Shown here piece by piece: positions 18,636-27,491 of a stretch of DNA of 64,000 bases; positions within the stretch are counted from its first letter, which is position 1, and the number at the start of each line of letters is the position of its first letter. The position numbers and the translations under genes were made by a program. Source of the DNA: Candidatus Reconcilbacillus cellulovorans (GTDB lineage: Bacteria > Bacillota > Bacilli > Paenibacillales > Reconciliibacillaceae); the NCBI GenBank assembly GCA_002507565.1, contig MOXJ01000005.1, positions 1 through 64,000 on the forward strand. Direction: 5' to 3'. The notes under the pieces were generated by a model. It was not told where the DNA came from. It ran no database searches and saw only the letters and a program-made list of their open reading frames with translations.

Positions 18636-18895
18636 CCGTTCCGGCCTTTCGCTCCGCCTTTCGACTCGGGATACGCCAGCGAGCCGACATAGCCGTCGAT
18701 CGCGACGACGCCCTGTTCCAGACTCAAATGTTTCAAATGCAAATTTTGCCCGCGCACGATCAGAAATCCGGCTTCCGTCTCGATACGGAATTCGTTCGCA
18801 TCAAACCGCTCGACGTTCAAGACGCCGGTTATTTCGAGCGTCTTACGGTTGACCAGCCGGATTTCCTGCCGCTTCGGCTTCGCTTGTTCGATCAT
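18614..18895 (-). CDS. yabP: Sporulation protein YabP
   Basis: A 93-residue beta-rich protein; 'IRLVNRKTLEITGVLNVERF' is the YabP/YqfC signature, which also occurs in the spore protein YqfC. The start at 18895 follows AAGGGGGG; the reading frame is open upstream but without a site. In B. subtilis yabP is part of a sporulation operon with yabQ. The two overlap by 22 nt here. Confidence 0.92.
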   Translation of the reverse strand: MIEQAKPKRQEIRLVNRKTLEITGVLNVERFDANEFRIETEAGFLIVRGQNLHLKHLSLEQGVVAIDGYVGSLAYPESKGGAKGRNGWGKWFR

Positions 18896-18969
18896 GGCCC
18901 GGCCCCCCTTCTCCATTTCTATGGGAAGGAGGCGGCGGTTAGAACAACGGCGGCGAAGCCGAAACAACC

Positions 18970-19025
18970 GGCGCCTTGCCGGTTGGTGCGACCGGACTTC
19001 CCCGTCAGGCAATCGGCAAGGCGCC
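18970..19025. repeat. 16-bp inverted repeat between rqcP and yabP
   Basis: GGCGCCTTGCCGGTTG (18970-18985) is repeated inverted at 19010-19025 with one G-U pair, leaving a 24-nt loop. On the minus strand it would be a very stable stem-loop right after the rqcP stop. It is followed by GGTTGTTTCGG rather than a T-run, so it is a poor intrinsic terminator and may act as an RNA stabiliser or weak stop before the spore genes. Confidence 0.7.
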
Positions 19026-19030
19026 CTGCG

Positions 19031-19321
19031 TCACCCGCTTTCCGTCCATTCCTCCGGACTTTCCGCGTCGAGGTAGCGCACGGCGACGACGGAATACATC
19101 TGCCCGGCTTCCTCTTTCCGGACCGATTCCGCCAGGCGCTCGACGCGCACTGTCATTTCCTTGCGGCCGAAGCGCACCGTCAGCTCGTCGCCGACCTTCA
19201 CGCGGCTGGACGGTTTGGCCTCGCGGCCGTTGATGAGCACGCGGCCAAGTTCGGACGCCTCCTTGGCGATGGTGCGACGCCGGATGAGGCGGGAGACCTG
19301 CAAAAACTTGTCGACCCGCAT
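19031..19321 (-). CDS. rqcP: RNA-binding S4 domain protein RqcP (YabO)
   Basis: A 96-residue protein starting MRVDKFLQVSRLIRRRT, the S4 RNA-binding fold, with 'GRVLINGREAKPSSRVKVGD'. RqcP helps RqcH add alanine tails during rescue of stalled 50S subunits (family knowledge). The ATG overlaps the hup stop as TGATG. The C-terminal tail is acidic. Lies next to mazG as in Bacillus, with hup set between. Confidence 0.93.
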   Translation of the reverse strand: MRVDKFLQVSRLIRRRTIAKEASELGRVLINGREAKPSSRVKVGDELTVRFGRKEMTVRVERLAESVRKEEAGQMYSVVAVRYLDAESPEEWTESG

Positions 19322-19593
19322 CACTTGACGGCCGCTTTCAGCCGGTTGCCCGCCTTGAACGCCGGAACTTTCGTTTCCGGAATCGTGATCGGCTTGCCCG
19401 TCTGCGGGTTGCGCGCCTTACGGGACGCCCGTAGCCGCGTCTCAAACGTGCCGAAACCGATAAGCTGAACTTTCTGGCCGCTGGCGAGCGCGGATTCGAC
19501 CTCGCCGATGAAGTTGTTCAGCACCGTCTCGACGTCTTTTTTGGACATCCCGCTCTTTTTCGCAATGTTGCTGATGAGATCCGCCTTGTTCAT
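19321..19593 (-). CDS. hup: DNA-binding protein HU
   Basis: A 90-residue histone-like protein: MNKADLISNIAKKSG start, 'GFGTFETRLRASRKARNPQTG' arm and the 'TKVPAFKAGNRLK' end. It bends DNA and compacts the nucleoid. The ATG at 19593 lies after GGAGGTATCGCG; open frame upstream is not used. It is inserted between mazG and rqcP, unlike B. subtilis, where hbs is elsewhere. Confidence 0.97.
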   Translation of the reverse strand: MNKADLISNIAKKSGMSKKDVETVLNNFIGEVESALASGQKVQLIGFGTFETRLRASRKARNPQTGKPITIPETKVPAFKAGNRLKAAVK

Positions 19594-19680
19594 CGCGATA
19601 CCTCCACCGTCCGAAAAGTGAATTTTCCGCATTGCCAATTCTATGTATTCGAGACGGAGCGCGAAAATCCTGCTTTTCCG

Positions 19681-21171
19681 TCACGTCGGCCGCTCAAGTT
19701 TTTTCGCGTCGCGCCAGTAAGCGTCCATCTCTTCCAGGGAGACCTCGTCCCAGCGACGCCCGGATTTTTTCACCGCTTCCTCTATGCGGGAGAACCGATG
19801 GACGAACTTCCGCACTGCGCGCGCCAACGCCTCGTCGGGATCGGCGCCGAAAAAGCGGGCGACGTTGACGGCGGCGAACAGCACGTCGCCGAGCTCGTCC
19901 CGTACGCGCGCCGCGTCGGACAGGCGGCATGCTTCTTCCAGTTCGCCGAGCTCCTCGCGAAGTTTGTCCAGCGCGCCGGAAACGTCCGGCCAGTCGAAGC
20001 CGACGGAAGCCGCTTTTTCCTGAAATCGAAGGGCCCTGTACAGCGTCGGCAATTCTCGGGGGACGCCGTCGAGAACGGACGTCGGCCGGAGCCGGTCTCC
20101 GACGTCTTTCTCCGCAGCCTTGGCGCTTTCCCATCGGCGGAGCGCCTCGTCGGCGTCGGCTGCCTTCACGTCGCCGAACACGTGCGGGTGGCGGCGGATC
20201 AGCTTGTCGTTCAGCGCCGCGATGACGTCGTAGACGTCGAACGCGCCGGTCTCGGATTCGATCTGCGCGTGCAGCATGACCTGCAGCAAAAGATCGCCGA
20301 GTTCCTCGCGCAACGCGTCGGGATCGTCGGCGTCGATCGCTTCGATCGTCTCGTACGTCTCTTCCACCAGGTACCTGCGCAGCGACGCGTGCGTCTGCTT
20401 ACGATCCCACGGGCAGCCGTCCGGGCCGCGCAAAATCGCGACGATCTCCCTCAACCGCTCGAACGACCGATTGCCGATCACGGCGTTGTCGGCTTTCGGC
20501 ACCCAGACGAGCGTCCTGTCGCCGTAGTCGGTCAACCGATCCAGTTCGTAAAGCGGCATGCGCTCGATCTGTTCCTCTCCTTCGACGCCCAGCGACCGGG
20601 CGACGACGATCCGGTAATCGTCGGGATAACGCTCCATCAACGCCAACTTGACGTGCGAGGCCGTCATACGGTCGCACACTTGTGCGATCATGGTATGCAG
20701 CTCCGGACAGAGCCGCGATGCGCGCAAATCGAACGCGTCGAGCAGCAAAAACCCTTCGACCGGATCGAAACCGAGCCGCGCGAACGCCTCGTCGAGAAAA
20801 CTGATGCCGCCGACGATCTCCAGCTCTACACCCTTGACGGCGCACCGCTCCTTCAGCAGCATGACCGACCGCTCGGCGACCGACGGATGACCCGGTACGG
20901 CGTAGACGATCTCGGCACCGAGCGAATTCGCGCGTTCCGTCAACGCCTCCGCGATCGTCTGGTAGACGGCTTCAAACGTTTCGGCCGTCTCGTAAACCGG
21001 ATCGAACGAAACGAACGCGATGCCCCGCTCCGCCAGTCCGCGCACCGCCGGATGCCGCTTCGTCCGAACGTATACGGCCGCCGCCTGCTCCAGTCGTTTC
21101 CAGGCGGCTGCGGTGATCATACCGGGATCGCCGGGACCAAGTCCGACCACTGCGATTTTCGGCTTCGACAC
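19681..21171 (-). CDS. mazG: YabN: tetrapyrrole-methylase domain fused to MazG pyrophosphatase
   Basis: A 496-residue two-domain protein. Residues 1-230 hold a SAM-dependent tetrapyrrole methylase fold ('AVVGLGPGDPGMITAAA'); residues about 250-490 hold two MazG helical modules ('CPWDRKQTHASLRRYLVEET' and 'LREELGDLLLQVMLHAQIE', with a second copy near the end). MazG hydrolyses nucleoside triphosphates; the methylase domain's target is unknown. Start: GTG at 21171 with GGGAGGCG 9 nt upstream. Upstream in-frame Met codons lie in or beyond the spoVT terminator. Confidence 0.92.
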   Translation of the reverse strand: MSKPKIAVVGLGPGDPGMITAAAWKRLEQAAAVYVRTKRHPAVRGLAERGIAFVSFDPVYETAETFEAVYQTIAEALTERANSLGAEIVYAVPGHPSVAERSVMLLKERCAVKGVELEIVGGISFLDEAFARLGFDPVEGFLLLDAFDLRASRLCPELHTMIAQVCDRMTASHVKLALMERYPDDYRIVVARSLGVEGEEQIERMPLYELDRLTDYGDRTLVWVPKADNAVIGNRSFERLREIVAILRGPDGCPWDRKQTHASLRRYLVEETYETIEAIDADDPDALREELGDLLLQVMLHAQIESETGAFDVYDVIAALNDKLIRRHPHVFGDVKAADADEALRRWESAKAAEKDVGDRLRPTSVLDGVPRELPTLYRALRFQEKAASVGFDWPDVSGALDKLREELGELEEACRLSDAARVRDELGDVLFAAVNVARFFGADPDEALARAVRKFVHRFSRIEEAVKKSGRRWDEVSLEEMDAYWRDAKKLERPT

Positions 21172-21237
21172 GTCGTGTTTCGCCTCCCGTTCTGGTACAA
21201 CCCAACCCCCTTCCCTTATCATACCGGAAAGCCGGCA

Positions 21238-21267
21238 ATAAAAAAACTTCCGGCCGTCGACCGGAAG
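21238..21267 (-). terminator. Intrinsic terminator after spoVT
   Basis: The minus strand reads CTTCCGG-loop-CCGGAAG (stem arms 21261-21267 and 21247-21253) followed by a run of seven T. It separates spoVT from mazG. Confidence 0.9.
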
Positions 21268-21289
21268 CGACAAGAGACAAACCATATCG

Positions 21290-21832
21290 TCATTGTTCCA
21301 TCTGTTTGCCGAGAAAGGCAGCGGCCGTCTCGACCATTTTCAGTTCAAGCTGCCCCATTCGCGTGCCCTCGTCTCGGCTGGCGAGAATGACGGCGCCGAT
21401 CGGGTCACCGGCTGCGACGATCGGGGCGATGGCGTAGGAAGAATAAGCTTCCGGCCGATCCCTGACGATGTCGTACGTTCCCGGATTCGTCTCCAGGGCC
21501 GACCGGCGGCTTTCCATGCACGCCTCGACCAGCGATCCGACCGGCTTGTCCAAAAAATCTTTTTTCGGCGCACCGGCGACCGCGATGACGGCGTCGCGGT
21601 CGGCGATCAATGCCATGTGACCCGTATTTTCGTACAGCGACTCCGCGTATTCCCGTGCAAAATCGCCTAATTCGCCGATCGGCGAATATTTTTTGAGGAT
21701 GACTTCGCCGTCGCGGTCGACGAAAATTTCAAGCGGATCCCCTTCGCGGATGCGGAGGGTGCGGCGGATTTCTTTCGGAATGACGACGCGCCCCAAATCG
21801 TCGATACGCCTGACGATACCCGTAGCTTTCAT
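21290..21832 (-). CDS. spoVT: Stage V sporulation protein T, AbrB-type regulator
   Basis: A 180-residue DNA-binding regulator of late forespore genes. The N-terminal swapped-hairpin domain 'MKATGIVRRIDDLGRVVIP' is shared with AbrB; the C-terminal half is a GAF-like domain ('AYSSYAIAPIVAAGDPIGAV'). SpoVT tunes sigma-G dependent genes and its loss affects germination (family knowledge). A sigma-G promoter lies upstream and a terminator downstream, so it is a single-gene unit. Confidence 0.97.
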   Translation of the reverse strand: MKATGIVRRIDDLGRVVIPKEIRRTLRIREGDPLEIFVDRDGEVILKKYSPIGELGDFAREYAESLYENTGHMALIADRDAVIAVAGAPKKDFLDKPVGSLVEACMESRRSALETNPGTYDIVRDRPEAYSSYAIAPIVAAGDPIGAVILASRDEGTRMGQLELKMVETAAAFLGKQMEQ

Positions 21833-21872
21833 CGCCGTTTGTGCCTCGCTTTCCTGAATGTGTGCTTGGGCT

Positions 21873-21901
21873 TAGTATGCGCGGGCATCGCCGGCTTATA
21901 C
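21873..21901 (-). promoter_or_regulatory. Sigma-G promoter of spoVT
   Basis: The minus strand has GTATA (21897-21901), a 17-nt spacer and CATACTA (21873-21879), a full match to the sigma-G form GHATR and CATnHTA. spoVT is a sigma-G gene in B. subtilis, so location and sequence agree. Confidence 0.8.
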
Positions 21902-21934
21902 CACGCGTTTTCGCCGAACACCCGGGCCGAACGT

Positions 21935-22936
21935 TCAGGCCGACGGCGAAGGCGACGGCACCGACGAAACGGACGGCGACGGCAACCGGTTCGTCTTGAT
22001 CAGCGCCGGTACTTGTTTGTCGACGAATTCTCCGATCTTTTCATGCACGATCGCCATCCGCAAATCGTCGCGCACTTCCTCAAACCCGGGCTGATGCCGA
22101 TTCTCGACGCGCATGACGTGAAAACCGTACTCCGTTTCGACCGGGTCGCTGATTGCGCCGATCGGCAACGTCACCGCAGCTTTCCGAAACGGTTCCACCC
22201 ACTGGCTGACCGGCGCGTTTTCGTACAATCCGCCGTTGTTTTTTGAACCGGGGTCGTCCGAATACGTCCGTGCCAGCTCGGCGAAATCGGCGCCTTCTTC
22301 CAGTTTCTTTTTCACCTCGATCGCACGGGCGAGCGCGGCGTCGCGAGTCCGCTCGTTTCCGTCGGCGTCGCGGAACGCAACGAGAATGTGCCGGACGGTG
22401 GCCGTGTCGAACGCGTGCGGATCGCGCGCGATTTCTTCGTCGTACCGCTTGCGGACGTCCTCCTCCGCGACGCCCTGTCCGACGTGAGCCGCCGCCAGAA
22501 ATTGCAGTTCGAAAAACCTCCGGAAATCCTCGTTGGACAATCGTTGTTCTTTTATTTTTTGCTTCAGCTCGGTGTATTGGTCAACGATTTTATCGAATTC
22601 TTGCATTCTTTCCTTTACTTTCTGGTCGGCTTCCTTGCGCGCAGCTTCGTCCGCACGGCCGCCCAGGACGGTCAAACCGACGTATTCGTTCAGCATCGCG
22701 TTCTGGAATTCCGGATCGTCGCGTAACAACGCATACATCGGCTGAAGGAACGTCTGAACGGCGATGAACTTGTCCAGTTCGCCCCGCGTCACTTTCCCCC
22801 CGCCTTCGTACGTAGCGACGACTTTCGACGGCCCGTCCGCGCCGCAACCGGCCGCAAATAAAAAAACGCCGGCCAGCGCGGCTGCAAAGACCGTGCGAAG
22901 CGCCGCCCTCCGAACGTTCGCGTCAAGGCGCCGCAT
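21935..22936 (-). CDS. PrsA/SurA-type peptidyl-prolyl isomerase lipoprotein
   Basis: A 333-residue exported foldase. Signal with a lipobox ('FLFAAGC', Cys about 31), helical SurA/PrsA N-domain (about 45-175), PpiC rotamase domain (about 180-285: 'TVRHILVAFRDADGNE', 'DDPGSKNNGGLYE', 'ETEYGFHVMRVE') and a Pro/Ser-rich tail. It would fold secreted proteins outside the membrane. Its ATG overlaps the end of mfd by 14 nt. This is the second parvulin of the window; the yacD-like one has no lipobox. Confidence 0.92.
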   Translation of the reverse strand: MRRLDANVRRAALRTVFAAALAGVFLFAAGCGADGPSKVVATYEGGGKVTRGELDKFIAVQTFLQPMYALLRDDPEFQNAMLNEYVGLTVLGGRADEAARKEADQKVKERMQEFDKIVDQYTELKQKIKEQRLSNEDFRRFFELQFLAAAHVGQGVAEEDVRKRYDEEIARDPHAFDTATVRHILVAFRDADGNERTRDAALARAIEVKKKLEEGADFAELARTYSDDPGSKNNGGLYENAPVSQWVEPFRKAAVTLPIGAISDPVETEYGFHVMRVENRHQPGFEEVRDDLRMAIVHEKIGEFVDKQVPALIKTNRLPSPSVSSVPSPSPSA

Positions 22937-25900
22937 GGTGCACCATTTCCCCTTTCGTCTCCGCCGCTTTTTTGTATTGTAACAAAAACCGCTCGATCGT
23001 CGCCAGCACCTTATCGGACGCTTCCGGCAGTTTGCGGAACGTCAACTTCGGCGGCGGCCCCGGCGACAGCTCGACCGTGCGCCCGAAAGCAGAAACCGTT
23101 TTGGCCAGCGCGGTCGGATCTACGAGCTCGGAGGCGCGCTCGTGGAACGTCAGCGTCACCGCGTCGCCTTTCTGGGCGACGGACTCGACGCCGATCTCCG
23201 TACACAGCACGCGCAGCCTGGCCACTGCGAGCAGGCGAAGCGCCGATTCAGGCGGATCGCCGAACCGGTCCGTCATCTCTTCCAGAAGATCGTCGACGTC
23301 CTCGACGCGGCGGGCGGCTGCGGCTTTTTTGTAAATCTCGATTTTGTGCGCGCCGTCGGCGACATATTCGGAAGGCAAATAGGCGTCGACCTGCAGGTCG
23401 ATCTGCGCCTGCGGCAACGGTTCCGGCTCGGGCGGCTCGCCCGTCAGCTCGGCCTTGCGCTTGCGGATCTCCTCGGCGAGCATCTGGGTGTAAAGGTCGA
23501 AGCCGACGTGCGCGATAAACCCGTGCTGCTCTGCGCCGAGCAAGTTGCCGGCGCCGCGGATCGCCAAATCGCGCATCGCGATCTTGAACCCGGAACCGAG
23601 CTCCGTAAATTCGCGAATCGCTTGAAGCCGTTTTTCCGCCGTTTCGCTCAGCACTTTGTCCGGCTGATACGTAAAATAGGCGTATGCGATCCGGCTCGAC
23701 CGCCCGATCCGGCCGCGCAGCTGGTACAGCTGCGCAAGTCCGAGTTTATCGGCGTCGTGAACGATGAGCGTGTTGACGTTCGGGATGTCGATACCGGTTT
23801 CGATGATGCTCGTGCTGACCAACACGTCGTATTCGCCCTCAAGAAAGTCGAGGATCGTCCGCTCCAGCTCCTGTTCCGGCATCTGCCCGTGTGCCACGGC
23901 GATGCGCGCGTCGGGCACAAGCGATGACAGATGTTCGGCGATCCGGTGAATGCCTTGGACGCGGTTGTACACGTAATAAACCTGGCCTTCGCGGGCGAGT
24001 TCCCTTTCGATCGCCTCGCGGACGAGCGACGGACTGTATTCGACGACAAACGTTTGAACGGGAAAGCGGTTTTCCGGCGGCGTCTCGATGACCGACAAAT
24101 CCCGCACGCCGAGCATCGACATGTGCAGCGTGCGCGGAATCGGCGTCGCCGTCAACGTCAGCACGTCGACGTTCGTCCGCATCAGCTTCAGCTTTTCCTT
24201 GTGCGTAACGCCGAATCGCTGCTCCTCGTCGACGATAAGCAGTCCAAGATCTTTGAACACCACGTCTTTCGACAGCAGCCGGTGCGTTCCAATGACGATG
24301 TCGACGGTGCCGTTTTTCAGACCTTCGATCGTCTCTTTCTGCTCCTTGCGCGAGCGAAACCGGCTCAGCACCCGGATTTCGACGGGAAATCCGGAGAACC
24401 GGTCGCGGAACGTGGCGTAATGCTGCTGGGCCAAAATCGTCGTCGGCACGAGCACCGCCACCTGCTTGCCGTCGTAGACCGCCTTGAACGCGGCGCGGAT
24501 CGCGACCTCCGTTTTGCCGTAACCGACATCGCCGCAAAGCAGCCGGTCCATCGGGCGGGGCTGCTCCATGTCGCGCTTGACTTCCTCGATCGCCCGCAAC
24601 TGGTCAGGCGTTTCCTCGTAAGGGAACAAGCTGTCGAATTCTCTGTGGAATTCAGTGTCCTTGCTGAACGCAAAGCCGCGCACTGCCTGCCGTTCGGCAT
24701 ACAACCGGACGAGATCGTCCGCGATCTGGCGCACCGACGAACGGACTTTGTTTTTGACGCGCGCCCAGTCGCCGCCGCCGAGTCGGCTGAGCTTGGGCTC
24801 CTTGTCGTCGCCGGAGACGTACTTCTGGATCATGCCGACTTGGTCGACCGGAACGGACAACTTGTCGCCGTTGGCATACAAAATGTGCAGATAATCGCGA
24901 TGGACGCCGCCGATCAAGAGCGTACCGATGCCGATAAACTTGCCGATGCCGTGGTGGACGTGCACGACGTAGTCGCCGGGCTTCAATTCGGTGTAACTGC
25001 GAATGCGCTCGGCATTGTCGATTTTCGCGGTAGCGCGGCGGGGCTGCTTGCGTTGCCGACGGGCAAACAGCTCCGATTCCGTCACCACGGCGAGACGCAC
25101 CGACGGCAATTCAAACCCCGCTTGCAAATTGCCGGAGACCCACGTCGGTTCGTCAATGCCGTAATCCGCCAAAACGCGGCGTACCCGCTGCAGGCGCTCC
25201 TCGCCGTCGGCCACCACGAAGACGCGCATGCCGTTTTTGCGCCAGCGCTCCATCTCCGACTTGAGGACGTTCATCTGCCCGTGAAAATGCTGCATCGCCC
25301 GACACGCGACGTTGACGACGTTTTGCGGATGGACGTGCGGAATTTGCCGCAAAAAAAGTGAAAAATAGACGGTCTGAAACCGCGGCCGGTATAATACCGC
25401 GTCAGCCGGCTTCGAAAGGGCGACGGATGGAAGTGCCTTGCCTTCCGACAATCGCGCGGTCTGCCACTCCGCCTCATCGCGGTCGAGCTGCCGGAGCGTC
25501 TCCGCGATCCGCATCGGATCGTCGACGACCAAGACAGCATCCTCGGGAAAAAAATCAGCCATCGTTTTCCGCTCGGGATAAAGCAGCGGTACGTATCGGT
25601 ACAGTTCGGCAAAAGGCTCGCCCGCACGCAGCCTGTCGACGTCCGCGCCGATGCCTGCGGCGAGCCGCTGCCGCGCGGTACGGTCGGACATTTTGGCGAG
25701 CTGTTCGTCGAGCAAGGCTTGGGCGTGTTCCGCCGCGCTCCGCCAGCGCCTCGGATCCGTGACTACGATCTCGGTACAGGGGGTGATTCGTACGCTATCG
25801 GTCGCTTCCAACGAACGTTGGCCGGCCGGATCGAACACCCGTACGGAATCGATCTCGTCGTCGAACCATTCGAGCCGGCACGGCAGGTCGGCGGTCAGCG

Positions 25901-26453
25901 GAAAAACGTCGACGATGCCGCCGCGAACGGCGAACTCGCCCTTCCGCTCCACCTGTTCGACGCGTTCGTAACCGAGCTCGGTCAGACGCCGGACAAACGA
26001 TTCCATCGGCAATGCATCGCCGCGGCGGACGGACATCGTCGCTTCCCGGAAAGCTTTCGGGTCCGGCAAAAAACGGCGCATCCCCGCCGCCGGCACGACG
26101 ACGACCCCGCGAAACCCCCCGGCCAGCCGCGTAAGCACGTCGACTCGCTGAGCAAGCATTTCGGGGCTGGCGACCGCGCCTTCGGCGGCGATCAACTCGT
26201 TCGCGGGATACAGCAAGACTTCATCGGGGGCCAGAAGCGCCGACAAATCTTCCGCAATTTTCTGGCAAGCAAACAGATTGTGCGCCAGCACGACCAGCGG
26301 CCGCTCCAGTTCACGCGCGAGCGCCGCCATGACGACCTGTTTCGCGGAACCCGCCAGGCCGGACAACAGCTGTTCCCTCATCCCCGAGCGGAGTCCGGCC
26401 AAAATCGCCTGGACGTCGCGATCTTCGCCGACCATCCGCAACAATTCTTGCAT
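22923..26453 (-). CDS. mfd: Transcription-repair coupling factor Mfd
   Basis: A 1176-residue SF2 translocase that displaces RNA polymerase stalled at lesions and recruits UvrA. UvrB-homology N-terminal domains, the RNAP-interaction domain (about 480-560, 'ELKPGDYVVHVHHGIGKFIG'), then the RecG-like motor with Walker A 'GDVGYGKTEVAIRAAFKA', DEEQ box 'DEEQRFGV', 'LTATPIPRTLHMSM' and 'QLRGRIGRSSRIAYAY', and the TRCF C-terminal domain. AGGAGG precedes the ATG at 26453; open frame upstream overlaps the fin gene region and has no site. Confidence 0.97.
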   Translation of the reverse strand: MQELLRMVGEDRDVQAILAGLRSGMREQLLSGLAGSAKQVVMAALARELERPLVVLAHNLFACQKIAEDLSALLAPDEVLLYPANELIAAEGAVASPEMLAQRVDVLTRLAGGFRGVVVVPAAGMRRFLPDPKAFREATMSVRRGDALPMESFVRRLTELGYERVEQVERKGEFAVRGGIVDVFPLTADLPCRLEWFDDEIDSVRVFDPAGQRSLEATDSVRITPCTEIVVTDPRRWRSAAEHAQALLDEQLAKMSDRTARQRLAAGIGADVDRLRAGEPFAELYRYVPLLYPERKTMADFFPEDAVLVVDDPMRIAETLRQLDRDEAEWQTARLSEGKALPSVALSKPADAVLYRPRFQTVYFSLFLRQIPHVHPQNVVNVACRAMQHFHGQMNVLKSEMERWRKNGMRVFVVADGEERLQRVRRVLADYGIDEPTWVSGNLQAGFELPSVRLAVVTESELFARRQRKQPRRATAKIDNAERIRSYTELKPGDYVVHVHHGIGKFIGIGTLLIGGVHRDYLHILYANGDKLSVPVDQVGMIQKYVSGDDKEPKLSRLGGGDWARVKNKVRSSVRQIADDLVRLYAERQAVRGFAFSKDTEFHREFDSLFPYEETPDQLRAIEEVKRDMEQPRPMDRLLCGDVGYGKTEVAIRAAFKAVYDGKQVAVLVPTTILAQQHYATFRDRFSGFPVEIRVLSRFRSRKEQKETIEGLKNGTVDIVIGTHRLLSKDVVFKDLGLLIVDEEQRFGVTHKEKLKLMRTNVDVLTLTATPIPRTLHMSMLGVRDLSVIETPPENRFPVQTFVVEYSPSLVREAIERELAREGQVYYVYNRVQGIHRIAEHLSSLVPDARIAVAHGQMPEQELERTILDFLEGEYDVLVSTSIIETGIDIPNVNTLIVHDADKLGLAQLYQLRGRIGRSSRIAYAYFTYQPDKVLSETAEKRLQAIREFTELGSGFKIAMRDLAIRGAGNLLGAEQHGFIAHVGFDLYTQMLAEEIRKRKAELTGEPPEPEPLPQAQIDLQVDAYLPSEYVADGAHKIEIYKKAAAARRVEDVDDLLEEMTDRFGDPPESALRLLAVARLRVLCTEIGVESVAQKGDAVTLTFHERASELVDPTALAKTVSAFGRTVELSPGPPPKLTFRKLPEASDKVLATIERFLLQYKKAAETKGEMVHHAAP

Positions 26454-26493
26454 GGAAACGCTTCCTCCTGATCCACCGAGGATGTCGCCCGCC

Positions 26494-26724
26494 TCACTGG
26501 AGCGGATTGGGCGCCAGCCACAACTCCGGATGCGCCTCGAGCGCCTGCCGGCAATAATCGCAAACAAGGCGCACCGTGATCTCCCCGTCTGAATCATACG
26601 TAATTATATCCGCGCGTTCCTCGGGGGTCAAGGCGGCGAAGCCGAGGCGGGCCTCGTCGAGCCGCTCGTCCGCAAGAACGCCGAGCGGCATACGGCAATA
26701 CCGGCACCGATATTTCACCAACAC
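26494..26724 (-). CDS. fin: Anti-sigma-F factor Fin
   Basis: A 76-residue zinc-ribbon protein ('CRYC' and 'CDYC') of the Fin/YabK family. In B. subtilis Fin is made in the forespore and helps switch from sigma-F to sigma-G. Start choice: GTG at 26724 follows GGGGGG by 8 nt and gives 76 residues, the size of B. subtilis Fin. An ATG at 26751 would lie only about 10 nt from the expected transcription start and lacks a proper site. Between mfd and pth, as in Bacillus. Confidence 0.88.
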   Translation of the reverse strand: MLVKYRCRYCRMPLGVLADERLDEARLGFAALTPEERADIITYDSDGEITVRLVCDYCRQALEAHPELWLAPNPLQ

Positions 26725-26764
26725 AGCATATGCCCCCCGTCGTCCGTCCATGATCGTTTTTTCC

Positions 26765-26794
26765 TAGTATGGACGAACGAAGGCAGGCTTAACC
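26765..26794 (-). promoter_or_regulatory. Sigma-F/G type promoter of fin
   Basis: The minus strand has CATACTA (26765-26771), matching the sigma-G -10 element, and GGTTA (26790-26794) 18 nt upstream. The -35 is imperfect. fin is a forespore gene in B. subtilis, which agrees. Confidence 0.55.
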
Positions 26795-26810
26795 CGCTTG
26801 AAGCCGCCGC

Positions 26811-27374
26811 TTAACCAGCGTTGAACCGGGCCATCACTTTTTCGAACGGCTCGGTGAGCGAAGCTTCCGCGGCGTCGGCGGCCCGTTCGAGAATGTCGGG
26901 AAGCCGCTCGCGCTCTTCTTTCGTGAATTCCGACAACACGTAGTCGACGGTGCTCGCGCCGGGTTCCGGCCGCGAAATGCCGATCCGGATCCGGTTGAAC
27001 AGCTGCGTTCCAACGTGCTGGATGACCGACTCTACGCCGTTATGCCCGCCGGAACTTCCTTTATATCGCAGCCGAATCTTGCCGAATGGCGTATCCATGT
27101 CGTCGTACAGCAGCACAAGCCCCTCGACGCCGACGCGGTAAAAATCCATGAACGCCCGCACGCTTTCCCCCGACAGATTCATGAACGTCGTCGGTTTCAG
27201 CAAAAACACTTTCTGTCCGCACACCAGGCCTTCTCCCGCCAAGGCACGGAATTTCGAGGGGAGAAGCTCGATCCCCCATCGAGCGGCCAGCCGGTCGACC
27301 GCCATAAAACCGATGTTGTGACGCGTCCGCTCGTAAGCCTTGCCGGGATTGCCTAAACCGACAAACCAACGCAA
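26811..27374 (-). CDS. pth: Peptidyl-tRNA hydrolase
   Basis: A 187-residue esterase that frees tRNA from prematurely dropped peptidyl-tRNA. Catalytic motifs: 'FVGLGNPGKAYERTRHNIGF' with the catalytic His, and 'YDDMDTPFGKIRLRYKGSSG'. The start is TTG at 27374 with GGAAGGG 8 nt upstream; the open frame beyond lies in the divergent intergenic region. Order ctc-pth-fin-mfd as in Bacillus, but a small plus-strand gene separates ctc and pth. Confidence 0.96.
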   Translation of the reverse strand: MRWFVGLGNPGKAYERTRHNIGFMAVDRLAARWGIELLPSKFRALAGEGLVCGQKVFLLKPTTFMNLSGESVRAFMDFYRVGVEGLVLLYDDMDTPFGKIRLRYKGSSGGHNGVESVIQHVGTQLFNRIRIGISRPEPGASTVDYVLSEFTKEERERLPDILERAADAAEASLTEPFEKVMARFNAG

Positions 27375-27420
27375 ACCGATCGCCCTTCCCGCCGTAATGG
27401 CAACTCTTTTGCCGATCCGG

Positions 27421-27440
27421 TTGTCTAAGAAAATAGACAA
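27421..27440. repeat. Inverted repeat between pth and the divergent small gene
   Basis: TTGTCTA and TAGACAA (27421-27427 and 27434-27440) form a perfect 7-bp inverted repeat with a 6-nt centre, midway between the divergent starts. It could be an operator serving either gene. No clear sigma-A promoter was found for the small gene. Confidence 0.5.
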
Positions 27441-27491
27441 GTCTTTTTCGGTATTCTCGCTCAAAAAATCTTAGGAGGGAACGCGAAAGCC

